From the NCBI GenBank assembly GCA_017512675.1, contig JAFWEY010000185.1:1-58861 (forward strand): DNA of 58,861 nt, given 5' to 3'. Shown piece after piece: positions 32,065-40,529 of the stretch. The position numbers and the translations under genes are program-made. Numbering within the stretch: position 1 is the stretch's first letter; every line of letters starts with the position of its first letter. The notes under the pieces are model-generated. The model ran no database searches, was not told where the DNA came from, and was given only the letters and a program-made list of their open reading frames with translations. The DNA comes from Clostridia bacterium (GTDB lineage: Bacteria; Bacillota; Clostridia; Christensenellales; Aristaeellaceae).

Positions 32065-32844
32065 TCAGCCCTCCTGCGCGTTGCGGTCCAGCTTCTTCGT
32101 TGCCCACATGGAAGCGATGATGATCAGCGCCATAATCAGCGAAATCGCGCTGCCGAAATTCCAGTCTCCCGCGTTCAGGAAATAGATCTCGATCAGGTTG
32201 CCGATCAGCACGTAATCGCCGCCGCCCAAAAGCTTCGGGATGACGAAGCTGGAAACGGCCGGCAGAAACACCAGCGTGATTCCGCTGATGATGCCCGGGA
32301 CGCTCAGCGGCAGCGTGACCTTCAGAAAAGTCTTCCAGCGGTTGGCGCCCAGATCGTAGGCGGCGGTCAGCAGATCCCTGTCCATCTTGGCGATGGCGGT
32401 GTGGATCTGGATGATCATATACGGAAGGAAATCGTAGACCATGCCGATAAAGACCCTGGCTTCGCTTTCCAGATCGAAGTTCATCAGGATTCCGCGCCAG
32501 GCATACGTCTTCAGCAGCATGTTGATCCACATCGGCAGCGTCAGCAGCAGCACCATCGTGGTCTGCTTCCGCTCCGGCAGGCTGGCCATGAACAGCGCCG
32601 CCGGGTAACCGATCAGGATGCAGAAGACCGTCGTCAGCAGCGCGATCCGCAGCGAGGTGAACAGCACCCGCATAAAGGTAGCGTCGTTAAAGAACTTCGT
32701 AAAGTTCTCCAGCGTAAACTGAAACGTCAAAAGCCCGTTGCCGGAACGCGTCAGCGCATACAGCAGAATCATGATCATCGGCGCGACGATGAACAGCGCG
32801 ATCCACAGCAGGTAGGGATAGCTCATGCGGAAGAAGGATTTCAC
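32065..32844 (-). CDS. potB: Spermidine/putrescine ABC permease PotB
   Basis: A 259-residue permease with six membrane segments and the EAA motif '[27 protein letters not shown]' near the C-terminal third. '[29 protein letters not shown]' region is the typical PotB N-terminus. It begins with GTG 32844, overlapping the potA stop as GTGA, so translation is coupled. Confidence 0.94.
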   Translation of the reverse strand: MKSFFRMSYPYLLWIALFIVAPMIMILLYALTRSGNGLLTFQFTLENFTKFFNDATFMRVLFTSLRIALLTTVFCILIGYPAALFMASLPERKQTTMVLLLTLPMWINMLLKTYAWRGILMNFDLESEARVFIGMVYDFLPYMIIQIHTAIAKMDRDLLTAAYDLGANRWKTFLKVTLPLSVPGIISGITLVFLPAVSSFVIPKLLGGGDYVLIGNLIEIYFLNAGDWNFGSAISLIMALIIIASMWATKKLDRNAQEG

Positions 32845-34421
32845 GTTTCGTGCACCGCCTTTCGCATCAGATGAATGTCTTCCGGCCCGAAGAGCAGCCC
32901 GACTTTGTCGCCTTCCTCGTGGCGGGACGTCGTTTCAACCTTGTATTCCCTGCCGCGGGTGGCAAAGGTAATCTCATAGGATCCCTCAGTAATCTCCGCA
33001 GGATCGAAATCGAACTTGACGTCGGTGATGTCCACCGGGGAATCGTCCTGAAGGTTCCAGGCTTCTGCGCTGGCCCAGGTCTTCAGGTCGGTGGAAATGG
33101 CCATCGATTCCCGGATTTCATCCGGCGTGATAAAGAAATCCAGCGCGGTGATGCCGATGTTATGGCGCGGGTCCTCCACGTATTCCGGATGAATCACGTA
33201 CACCTTCACGGTGATTTCCGTCTTCTTTTCGGTGCCGAATGTGATGTTATAGACGCCGGGCTTGTTTTCGATGTCATGGGTGACCCGGGTCAGCGAAATA
33301 TCGCGCTCGCCTTCGTCCCAGGCCTGGGCATTGGCGATCCGGATAAAATCCTGATCGGTCATTTCCCCGTTTACAAGGTCGTCCAGGTCCACATAAAAGT
33401 CGTTCGCGCTGATCTTTTCCTGCGTCGCGGGGTTGGCCATATCGTGCTGGGTGACCACGTTCATTTTCACCGTCTTGCTGGTGCCGGTCTTCGTTTCCAC
33501 CATCAGCTCGTAATGAACGCCTTTGAATACGACGCTTTTGACCTCCCCGCGCATAATGCCTTCCTTCGGCTTGACGATGCCGATGTCCTCCGGACGAATC
33601 AGCACATCGACCAGTTCCCCCGGGCGGAAGCGGTAATCCCGGCAGTCGAAATCCCGATCGTCGAAGCGGATGCGGGTTTCGGTTTTCATCTCTCCGGTCA
33701 CGATGTTGCTTTCGCCGATGAAGCGGGCCACATAAGCGTTTGCCGGCTCGTTGTAGATTTCCAGCGGCGTCCCGATCTGCTCGATTTCGCCTGCGTTCAT
33801 GACCACGATTTTGTCGCTCATCGTCAGCGCTTCTTCCTGATCGTGGGTGACGAAAATAAAGGTGATTCCCACCTCCTGCTGAATGCGCTTGAGTTCGCGC
33901 TGCATTTCCTTGCGCAGCTTGAGATCCAGCGCGCCCAGCGGTTCGTCCAGCAGCAATACGTTCGGTTCGTTGACCAGCGCGCGGGCAATCGCCACGCGCT
34001 GCTGCTGCCCGCCGGAGAGCTGGGTCACGCGCCGCTTCTCATACCCCTCCAGATTCACCAGCGAAAGCATGCGGTTGACCTTCTGGCTGATGATGTCGTT
34101 TCCGAGCTTTTTGATGCGCAGGCCAAAAGCAATGTTTTCAAAGACGTTCATGTGCGGAAACAGCGCGTACCGCTGAAACACGGTGTTGATCTCCCGCTTG
34201 TAGGGCGGTACGCGGTCGATGCACTCCCCGTCAAAAATCACGGTGCCTTCATCCTGTTCGAGAAATCCGCCCAGAATCCGCAGAAGCGTGGTTTTCCCGC
34301 AGCCGGACGGACCCAGCAGAGTCACAAATTCGTTTTCATTGATATTCAGGTTGACGCCCTTGAGCACCACCTGTCCGTCAAAGCTCTTTACGATATTCCG
34401 GAATTCTATCAATTTTCGCAT
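32841..34421 (-). CDS. potA: Spermidine/putrescine ABC ATPase PotA with large TOBE insertion
   Basis: A 526-residue protein; PotA is usually about 350-380. Residues 1-235 are a normal ABC ATPase: Walker A '[16 protein letters not shown]', Q-loop '[11 protein letters not shown]', signature '[15 protein letters not shown]', Walker B 'VLLLDEP' and switch His in '[10 protein letters not shown]'. The TOBE domain starts near residue 265 ('[15 protein letters not shown]') and its final strand appears only at residues 504-520 ('[16 protein letters not shown]'). Between them, about residues 330-500, lies an insertion with two beta-rich units ending '[22 protein letters not shown]' and '[19 protein letters not shown]'-like strands. 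It may be a regulatory or partner-binding module; function unknown. It is the first transport gene, 15 bases after the regulator. Confidence 0.93.
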   Translation of the reverse strand: MRKLIEFRNIVKSFDGQVVLKGVNLNINENEFVTLLGPSGCGKTTLLRILGGFLEQDEGTVIFDGECIDRVPPYKREINTVFQRYALFPHMNVFENIAFGLRIKKLGNDIISQKVNRMLSLVNLEGYEKRRVTQLSGGQQQRVAIARALVNEPNVLLLDEPLGALDLKLRKEMQRELKRIQQEVGITFIFVTHDQEEALTMSDKIVVMNAGEIEQIGTPLEIYNEPANAYVARFIGESNIVTGEMKTETRIRFDDRDFDCRDYRFRPGELVDVLIRPEDIGIVKPKEGIMRGEVKSVVFKGVHYELMVETKTGTSKTVKMNVVTQHDMANPATQEKISANDFYVDLDDLVNGEMTDQDFIRIANAQAWDEGERDISLTRVTHDIENKPGVYNITFGTEKKTEITVKVYVIHPEYVEDPRHNIGITALDFFITPDEIRESMAISTDLKTWASAEAWNLQDDSPVDITDVKFDFDPAEITEGSYEITFATRGREYKVETTSRHEEGDKVGLLFGPEDIHLMRKAVHET

Positions 34422-34436
34422 CGTTGTGCCCTCCTG

Positions 34437-34979
34437 TCAGAAGCTCGGCGGCGTCGCCACCCACAGCACGCGGCAAAGCGCCTTGCTCGCGTTCAGCAGA
34501 TAATGCTGCTCTGTCGGCTGATAATAGAAGCTTTCCCCCCTGTGCACCCGCACCTGCTTTTCCCCAAGCACCAGCGTCACGGTGCCCTGCAGCACGAATC
34601 CGAATTCTTCTCCTTCGTGCGGATCCTGCTCCTCGGTTCGCCCGCCGGCCTCCATCGTCACCAGAATCGGCTCCATGCTGTTCTTCTGCGCGCTGGGAAC
34701 CAGCCAGCGGATGGATCCGCGCAGGTCGTCCCCGTCCGTCATCGTCTTCGTGTCCGATTCGGTAAACAGGATCTTTTCCTCGGCTTTCTCGCTGAAGAAG
34801 CCCGGCAGATCCGTGCCGAGGGATTCCAGTATATCGCACAGCGTGGCGATCGACGGACTGGTTAAATCCCTCTCCAGAAGCGATATAAACCCCTTGGAGA
34901 GTTCACAGCGGTCGGCCAGTTCCTCCTGGGTGAGACCGAGTTTCAGGCGAAGCCTCTTGAGCTTGTTCCCGATTTCCAT
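34437..34979 (-). CDS. XRE-cupin regulator, PuuR-like
   Basis: A 180-residue regulator. ATG 34979 follows GGAGGG at good spacing. Residues 5-60 form an HTH_3 domain ('LKRLRLKLGLTQEELADRCELSKGFISLLERD' region). Residues ~105-175 form a cupin ('DPHEGEEFGFVLQGTVTLVLGEKQ', 'GESFYYQPTEQHYLLN') that probably senses a ligand. The gene heads the potABCD operon, matching the common arrangement in Bacillota where such a protein represses polyamine uptake. Autoregulation through the palindrome at 35009-35025 is inferred. Confidence 0.92.
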   Translation of the reverse strand: MEIGNKLKRLRLKLGLTQEELADRCELSKGFISLLERDLTSPSIATLCDILESLGTDLPGFFSEKAEEKILFTESDTKTMTDGDDLRGSIRWLVPSAQKNSMEPILVTMEAGGRTEEQDPHEGEEFGFVLQGTVTLVLGEKQVRVHRGESFYYQPTEQHYLLNASKALCRVLWVATPPSF

Positions 34980-35008
34980 GCCGTCCGCCCTCCTCACGAG
35001 TTTAAAAC

Positions 35009-35025
35009 CGCTAAACTTTTAAGCG
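35009..35025 (-). promoter_or_regulatory. Candidate operator of pot operon
   Basis: Imperfect 17-bp palindrome CGCTAAACTTTTAAGCG (6 of 8 pairs match) located at the predicted transcription start, a typical repressor position. The likely ligand is the PuuR-like product of the first gene. Confidence 0.55.
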
Positions 35026-35031
35026 AATCAT

Positions 35032-35060
35032 ATTAAACCACAGCACAGCGTGCGTGTCAA
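35032..35060 (-). promoter_or_regulatory. Promoter of regulator-potABCD operon
   Basis: Minus strand TTGACA (35060-35055), 17-base spacer, TTTAAT (35037-35032). Confidence 0.8.
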
Positions 35061-35161
35061 CCCCTTTTGCGGTAAAATATATATTATAAGAATTGTCCCG
35101 CCCCCGGGAAAGAGCCCGTTTTCCGGTTCGTCCCCGCCGCTTCTGATCCTCCAAAGACATA

Positions 35162-35196
35162 CAAAACGCCGCCGCTCATCAAATGAACGGCGGCGC
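35162..35196 (-). terminator. Terminator of epimerase-methyltransferase operon
   Basis: CGCCGCCG (35168-35175) and CGGCGGCG (35189-35196) plus inner TCAT/ATGA pairing. The minus strand continues GTTTTGTA. It is 12 bases past the epimerase stop. Confidence 0.85.
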
Positions 35197-35208
35197 TGTT
35201 TTCAGCGA

Positions 35209-36081
35209 TTACAGGGATTCGAGCATATAACGCTCAAAGGCTACGGATTCGGCCGCGTCCCGATCCAGCTGTTCGACGGACGCGCCGCGGGAAATATCGC
35301 GCCAGATCTTGATGTCGCTGCCCACGGTTCCGCCCATGCGGACGAACGGCTCCATGACGACATTCTTGCTGTAGCCGATGTCCCGGAGCGCGTAGCCGAT
35401 TTCGCGCCACGGCGTGCGGCCCTTGCCCGGTACGCGGCGGTTGCATTCGCCGGTATGGAAGTGTCCCAGCAGCGGCCCGGCGGTGCGGATCGCGTCGCCG
35501 ATCGAATCCTCCTCGATGTTCATGTGGAAGGTGTCCAGCATCACCTTGACCGCCGGGCATCCCACCTCGGTGACGAAGCGGACGGCTTCCTCCGACGTGT
35601 TCAGAAGATACCCCTCAAACCGGTTGAGAACCTCCAGGCAGTAATCGACACCGCAGTCCTGCGCGACCTTCCCCATCGCGCGCACGCCCTCGACGGAACG
35701 GGCCCAGTCTCCCTCTTTGTCGATAGGTTTTGAATAGTCCACCGGCCAATAGCTATAAATGCCGCCGCCGATGGTATGGATATCCATGATTTCCAGCCGC
35801 TTGAGCAGATCGGTATAGAACGCGCGGGCGCCTTTCGAAATCTCCGGATCGGCGCTGGCCAGGTTCTGGCTCGCGGACGGGCCGTGGCCGGCGGTCAGGA
35901 AAATGCCGTTGTCCTTCGCGCACTGCTTCAGATCCAGCATCTCCTGCTTTGTGTAGCTGACGACCGGAGTGCAAGCGATCTCCAGGCAGTCAAAGCCCAG
36001 CTTTGCCACCTTCTCGATGTAGGGCTTGTAGTCGGCCTTCCATTCCTGCTCCCAGTAGGCGTAGTAGATCCCGTATTTCAT
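35209..36081 (-). CDS. D-allulose (D-psicose) 3-epimerase
   Basis: A 290-residue TIM-barrel ketose 3-epimerase that interconverts D-fructose and D-allulose and related ketoses. From memory it is strikingly close to the characterised Clostridium enzyme throughout: 'MKYGIYYAYWEQEWKADYK', 'AGHGPSASQNLAS', 'GGGIYSYWPVDYSKPIDKEG', 'LDTFHMNIEEDSIGDAIRTAG', 'MEPFVRMGGTVGSDIKIWRDI'. The four metal ligands are in place: Glu in CLEVLNRFE, Asp in MLDTFHMN, His in LGHFHTGECNR and Glu in VMEPF. It overlaps the methyltransferase gene by 4 bases, an odd partnership; no ketose kinase or transporter is adjacent on the same strand, though a carbohydrate ABC system lies just beyond, divergently. Confidence 0.95.
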   Translation of the reverse strand: MKYGIYYAYWEQEWKADYKPYIEKVAKLGFDCLEIACTPVVSYTKQEMLDLKQCAKDNGIFLTAGHGPSASQNLASADPEISKGARAFYTDLLKRLEIMDIHTIGGGIYSYWPVDYSKPIDKEGDWARSVEGVRAMGKVAQDCGVDYCLEVLNRFEGYLLNTSEEAVRFVTEVGCPAVKVMLDTFHMNIEEDSIGDAIRTAGPLLGHFHTGECNRRVPGKGRTPWREIGYALRDIGYSKNVVMEPFVRMGGTVGSDIKIWRDISRGASVEQLDRDAAESVAFERYMLESL

Positions 36082-37433
36082 TTGAAAACCTCCTGTGCTT
36101 CATATTGCCTGATGGGGACGCGAATCCCCTTGGGTACATGGTTCTTCCATTGTCCGTCCGATCCCTTTGCAAACCCCAGCGGCAGGTTCCGCCAGGTCAT
36201 CAGCCGCCAGCCCGTCTCCTGCGCGGGCAGCGTCTCTCCCGCCATGAAAAGGCGTGCCTGGCGGCCGTCCAGCGCGACGGAAGGCACCGATTCCGCTGCC
36301 AGCGCCATTGCCAGCGAATGAGAAGGCAGGATGGTCTTTCCTCTCGTTTCCGCCAGCGTAAGCCCGGTCCGCAGCACGCGAACGCCTCTGATCTCCGGCA
36401 TTTCCTCCGGCGGCAGAATCCAAACGCCGCCGCGGAAAACCGGCGTTCTTTCGCCAAAGGCCCCGGTCATGCTTCCCGGAAGAAGCGCCTCCAGTTGCCG
36501 CGCGAACTCCTCTCCCTCGGCAGCCTGCGGGCGGTTCGGCACGGTTTTTCTGCGCGGTCCGGAGCCGGAAGCCGTCCCCTCCTTCATCAGGAGCGCCGCG
36601 AACTGCCCTTCTCCGCGAACCCTGTGCGGCCATACCCGCAGGCAGCCGTTCCGGGTTTTTCCCAGCCCCGCCAGCTCGGCGCTGCCGGGCGTCATGTCCG
36701 GATGCACGGCGAGAAGCCATTCGACGTTTTCCTCGTTTTCCGCGCGGTTGAAGGTGCAGGTGCTGTAGACGAGGCGCCCGCCCGGCTTCAGCATGCGGTA
36801 CGCGCATTCGAGAATCTTTCTCTGCCTGGCGGCGCAGCCCCGGGGCGAATCCGCCGTCCACTCGCGGCAGGCAGCCGCGTCCCTGCGAAACATCCCTTCT
36901 CCCGAACAGGGCACATCCGCCACGATCCCGTCGAAGAACCCGGGAAAGCCTTCCGCGAGCGCCCCGGGGTCCCCGTTCAGCACAACGGCGTTGGTTACGC
37001 CCAGCCGCTCCAGATTGCCGGCGAGGATTTTTGCCCGGTTCGGATCCTTTTCGTTGGCAACAAGCAGGCCCTTCCCCCGCAGATCGGCAGCGATCTGCCC
37101 GCTCTTTCCGCCGGGCGCGGCGCACAGATCCAGAATCCTTTCTCCCGGCCTGGCGCTCAGCAGCCTCGCCGGCATCATTGCGCCGGCATCCTGCATATAA
37201 TAGCCGCCGCCGAAATACGCCGGATCGAGCCCGGGATGAAACCCGGCAGGAACATATCTGCCCAACGGCTCCCAGGGAACCGATTCGTCAAACGGACAGT
37301 TCCAGCTCTTCAGCGGATTGACCCGCAGGGAAACGGCTGCCGCCTGCCCTATTGAACCGAGAAACGCGGGAAACTCCGCCTGAAGCATTTCTTCCATTTC
37401 CGCCAGAAATGCCCTGGGCAATTCGTTCTGCAT
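36078..37433 (-). CDS. RsmF/NSUN-type RNA cytosine-5 methyltransferase
   Basis: A 451-residue methyltransferase of the NOL1/NOP2/Sun family, RsmF-like. The SAM-binding motif is 'ILDLCAAPGGKSGQIAADL'. The two catalytic cysteines lie in 'DVPCSGEGMFRRD' and 'YSTCTFNRAENE'. A C-terminal ~160 residues resembles the PUA-like extension of RsmF/YebU ('GKTILPSHSLAMAL', 'WRLMTWRNLPLGFAKGSDG'). It is expected to methylate a cytosine in 16S rRNA. It is the first gene of a two-gene operon with the epimerase. Confidence 0.93.
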   Translation of the reverse strand: MQNELPRAFLAEMEEMLQAEFPAFLGSIGQAAAVSLRVNPLKSWNCPFDESVPWEPLGRYVPAGFHPGLDPAYFGGGYYMQDAGAMMPARLLSARPGERILDLCAAPGGKSGQIAADLRGKGLLVANEKDPNRAKILAGNLERLGVTNAVVLNGDPGALAEGFPGFFDGIVADVPCSGEGMFRRDAAACREWTADSPRGCAARQRKILECAYRMLKPGGRLVYSTCTFNRAENEENVEWLLAVHPDMTPGSAELAGLGKTRNGCLRVWPHRVRGEGQFAALLMKEGTASGSGPRRKTVPNRPQAAEGEEFARQLEALLPGSMTGAFGERTPVFRGGVWILPPEEMPEIRGVRVLRTGLTLAETRGKTILPSHSLAMALAAESVPSVALDGRQARLFMAGETLPAQETGWRLMTWRNLPLGFAKGSDGQWKNHVPKGIRVPIRQYEAQEVFK

Positions 37434-37571
37434 TCATCTCACCGGAAACAGTATACCACATTTTCGCCGTTTGCGATACCCCGCAAAGGAATTTGTGTCA
37501 GGGCACAGCGATCCGGGCAGGAAGCCGTCAGGGACCTCAGCTCTCCCGCAGCGCCGGATTCCCGAAAACCC

Positions 37572-37600
37572 TTGACGGAAAGCCCTCCGGCGCGTACAAT
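37572..37600 (+). promoter_or_regulatory. Promoter of carbohydrate ABC operon
   Basis: TTGACG (37572-37577), 17-base spacer, TACAAT (37595-37600), about 40 bases before ATG 37641. Confidence 0.8.
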
Positions 37601-37640
37601 ATTCTTATCCCGCGCATCAGAAAACAGGGGTGGCAGAAAC

Positions 37641-38741
37641 ATGAAAATCGTCCTTTCCCACCTGACCAAAATCTTCCCCAACCGCAACAAAAAGGTCGGC
37701 GGAGACGTAGTCGCGGTCAGCGATTTCAACTTTACGATTCCGGACGGAAAGCTGATCGGCCTTCTGGGGCCTTCCGGATGCGGAAAGAGCACCGCGCTCA
37801 ATCTGATCTGCGGCCTCGAAACGCCGACCGCCGGAAAGATTTTCTTTGGCGACGACGACGTGACGGATCTTCCCCCGGAGAACCGCGGCGTCGGATTCGT
37901 ATTTCAGAATTACGCGCTGTATCCGCACCTGACGGTTCTGCAGAATATTCTGTTCCCGCTGGAAAACCTCCGCGGCGAAAGGAAGCTTTCCCGGGAGACG
38001 ATGCTCGCCAAGGCGAAAGAAGCCGCGCACCTGGTGCAGATCGACGAATTGCTGGAGAGGCGCCCGGGCGAAATGAGCGGCGGGCAGCAGCAGCGCGTCG
38101 CCATCGCGAGAGCGCTTGTGAAAACCCCCCGTGTGCTGCTGCTGGACGAGCCGCTGTCCAATCTGGATGCCCGGCTGCGCCTGCAGACCCGGGAAGAAAT
38201 CCGCCGCATCCAGCGCGAAACGCAGATCACGACGGTGTTCGTCACGCACGATCAGGAAGAAGCCATGTCAATCTCCGACGAAATCGTGGTGATGGAATCC
38301 GGCGTCGTACAGCAGATCGGCCCGCCGCAGACGGTGTACGACGATCCGGTAAACCTGTTCGTCGCAAAATTCCTCGGCACGCCGCCCGTCAGCGTGTTCT
38401 CCGGCGAAATCCGTGCAGAAATGCTGTATATCGGAGACGCCCCTGTTCTGGAAGCAAAGGGGCTGCGGGATCAGGCCGTCTGGGCAGGCATTCGCCCCGA
38501 AGGATTTGTCCCGTCCCCGGAAGGCCCGCTGTGCTGCCGCCTGACCGGCGTCGAGGTGATGGGCCGGGACCGCAGTGTCGTCGCGAGTCATCCGTCCTGC
38601 CAGTCGCCGGAAATCCGCGCGATCATTCCCGCAGAAACGCCTGTGGACACGGCTTCCGACACCGTGCGCTTTTGCCTGAAGCCCGCCAAAACCCATTTGT
38701 TCTCCAGAGAATCCGGCGAGCGCCTGCGAGCGGCGGTTTAA
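37641..38741 (+). CDS. Carbohydrate ABC transporter ATPase (MsmK/UgpC-like)
   Basis: A 366-residue ATPase of the CUT1 family. ATG 37641 gives the standard opening 'MKIVLSHLTKIFP'. Motifs are Walker A 'GPSGCGKSTALNLI', Q-loop 'VFQNYALYPHL', signature '[15 protein letters not shown]', Walker B '[16 protein letters not shown]' and '[14 protein letters not shown]'. A TOBE/OB regulatory domain follows ('WAGIRPEGFVPSP', 'LTGVEVMGRDRSVVA'). It drives the two permeases and binding protein encoded directly downstream. Confidence 0.94.
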   Translation: MKIVLSHLTKIFPNRNKKVGGDVVAVSDFNFTIPDGKLIGLLGPSGCGKSTALNLICGLETPTAGKIFFGDDDVTDLPPENRGVGFVFQNYALYPHLTVLQNILFPLENLRGERKLSRETMLAKAKEAAHLVQIDELLERRPGEMSGGQQQRVAIARALVKTPRVLLLDEPLSNLDARLRLQTREEIRRIQRETQITTVFVTHDQEEAMSISDEIVVMESGVVQQIGPPQTVYDDPVNLFVAKFLGTPPVSVFSGEIRAEMLYIGDAPVLEAKGLRDQAVWAGIRPEGFVPSPEGPLCCRLTGVEVMGRDRSVVASHPSCQSPEIRAIIPAETPVDTASDTVRFCLKPAKTHLFSRESGERLRAAV

Positions 38742-38751
38742 GGAGGGGCAT

Positions 38752-39639
38752 ATGCACAAAAACAAATGGAAGGCCTGGCTGTATCTGCTGCCTGCGATCG
38801 TTTTTCTCGGCTTCTTCCTGGTTTATCCCCTGATCGACGTATTCGTCTACTCCTTTGAGGAAGGGTACAATTCCGCGTCTGAAACCTTCTTCGGCGTCGG
38901 CTTGTACAATTACCGCTATGTGCTGCGGGAGCCGTTCTTCCTGCAGGCGGTCGTAAATACCTTTATCCTGGTCATCATAACCGTCCCGGTATCCACCGGC
39001 CTCGCGCTGCTGATTTCCGCCGGGCTGAACCACATCACGCCGCTGAAGAAACTGTTTCAGACCATCTACTTCCTTCCGTACGTCACCAACACGCTGGCGG
39101 TCGGGCTGGTGTTCATGGTGCTGTTCAAGAAGACCGCCTATTCAGACGGCATGATCAATCTTCTGATCCGCCTGTTCGGCGGGGAATCCGTCGATTTTAT
39201 CGACGGGCCCTACTGGGCGAAAATGATGGTCACCTGCCTGTACACGATCTGGATCGTGATGCCGTTCAAAGTGCTGATTCTGACCAGCGCGCTGGCTTCC
39301 GTCAATCCGGACTACTACAAGGCCGCCCGGGTGGACGCGACTCCTCCCTGGCGCGTCTTCACGCGCATCACGCTGCCCATGATCTCCCCGATGATCTTCT
39401 ATCTGGTAATCACCGGATTTATCGGCGCGTTCAAAGCCTATTCCGACGAGGTCGCACTGTTCGGCGTCAATCTGAACGCGGCGAATATGAACACCATCGT
39501 CGGATACGTATACGACATGCTGTACGGGGACAGCGGCGGCTATCCTTCCTACGCGTCCGCCGCCGCGCTGATCCTGTTTGCCATCGTGCTGACCATAACC
39601 TGCATCAATCTGCTGATCAGCAGGCGGCGCGTTCGATAA
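38752..39639 (+). CDS. Carbohydrate ABC permease, UgpA/MalF-like
   Basis: A 295-residue CUT1 permease with six membrane segments. 'WLYLLPAIVFLGFFLVYPLIDVFVYSFEEG' region is the typical first segment, and 'DYYKAARVDATPPWRVFTRITLPMI' is the EAA loop. It sits 10 bases after the ATPase gene with a GGAGGGG site. Confidence 0.92.
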   Translation: MHKNKWKAWLYLLPAIVFLGFFLVYPLIDVFVYSFEEGYNSASETFFGVGLYNYRYVLREPFFLQAVVNTFILVIITVPVSTGLALLISAGLNHITPLKKLFQTIYFLPYVTNTLAVGLVFMVLFKKTAYSDGMINLLIRLFGGESVDFIDGPYWAKMMVTCLYTIWIVMPFKVLILTSALASVNPDYYKAARVDATPPWRVFTRITLPMISPMIFYLVITGFIGAFKAYSDEVALFGVNLNAANMNTIVGYVYDMLYGDSGGYPSYASAAALILFAIVLTITCINLLISRRRVR

Positions 39640-39653
39640 GGAGGAAGATTTTC

Positions 39654-40529
39654 ATGGAACGGCAAAAATCATTCGAAGCGATCGAGCGCCGCGCCAGACG
39701 GAACCGGTTGGCGGGAAATGCCGTCATTTACTTTTTCCTGACCGTATGGGCCGTTCTGGTGCTGTTTCCATTCTATTGGATGCTTCTCACTTCCGTCAAA
39801 AGCTACGGCGCCTACAACAGCGAATACATTCCCGCGTTCTACACCCTTTCGCCGACGCTGGAAAACTATTTTTCCGCGTTTCACGCGGTTCCGCTCGGGC
39901 GGTATTTCCTGAATACCGTGATCTTCACGGCGATCACGACGCTCGCCATGCTGATCGTGGTTATCCTCGCGGCCTTCGCCTTTGCGCGGCTGGAATTCCG
40001 CGGAAAAAACCTGGTGTTCACGCTGTTCCTGTCGCTGATGATGATTCCCAACGAACTCGTCGTCATCACAAATTTCGTTACCATCACCAAATGGGGGATG
40101 CGCAACACATTTTCCGGCCTGATCCTCCCGTCCATTACCTCGGTCTTCTACATCTATCTGCTGAAGGAGAACTTCGAACAGATCCCGGACGAGCTGTACC
40201 GGGCGGCGAAGGTGGACGGCACTTCGGATTTCAAATACCTGTGGAAGGTGATGCTGCCGATCTGCCAGCCGACCATTGTCACAATCACGATTCTGAAGAT
40301 CATCGAGTGCTGGAACTCCTATGTATGGCCGCGCCTGATCACGGACGATTCCGCGTATTACCTCGTCTCCGGCGGCATTCAGGAGATTCGCGAAAGCGGT
40401 TTCGGCCGGGAAAACATACCGGCCATGATGGCCGCGGTGGTCGTCGTTTCCGCGCCGCTGATCGTGCTGTTTTTGGTGTTCCGCAATAAAGTCATGGCCG
40501 GCGTTTCGCGGGGAGGGCTGAAAGGATGA
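39654..40529 (+). CDS. Carbohydrate ABC permease, UgpE/MalG-like
   Basis: A 291-residue CUT1 permease with six membrane segments. 'VLFPFYWMLLTSVKSYGAYN' is the first segment and its loop, 'LYRAAKVDGTSDFKYLWKVMLPICQP' the EAA loop. It overlaps the binding-protein gene by 4 bases (ATGA). Confidence 0.92.
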   Translation: MERQKSFEAIERRARRNRLAGNAVIYFFLTVWAVLVLFPFYWMLLTSVKSYGAYNSEYIPAFYTLSPTLENYFSAFHAVPLGRYFLNTVIFTAITTLAMLIVVILAAFAFARLEFRGKNLVFTLFLSLMMIPNELVVITNFVTITKWGMRNTFSGLILPSITSVFYIYLLKENFEQIPDELYRAAKVDGTSDFKYLWKVMLPICQPTIVTITILKIIECWNSYVWPRLITDDSAYYLVSGGIQEIRESGFGRENIPAMMAAVVVVSAPLIVLFLVFRNKVMAGVSRGGLKG

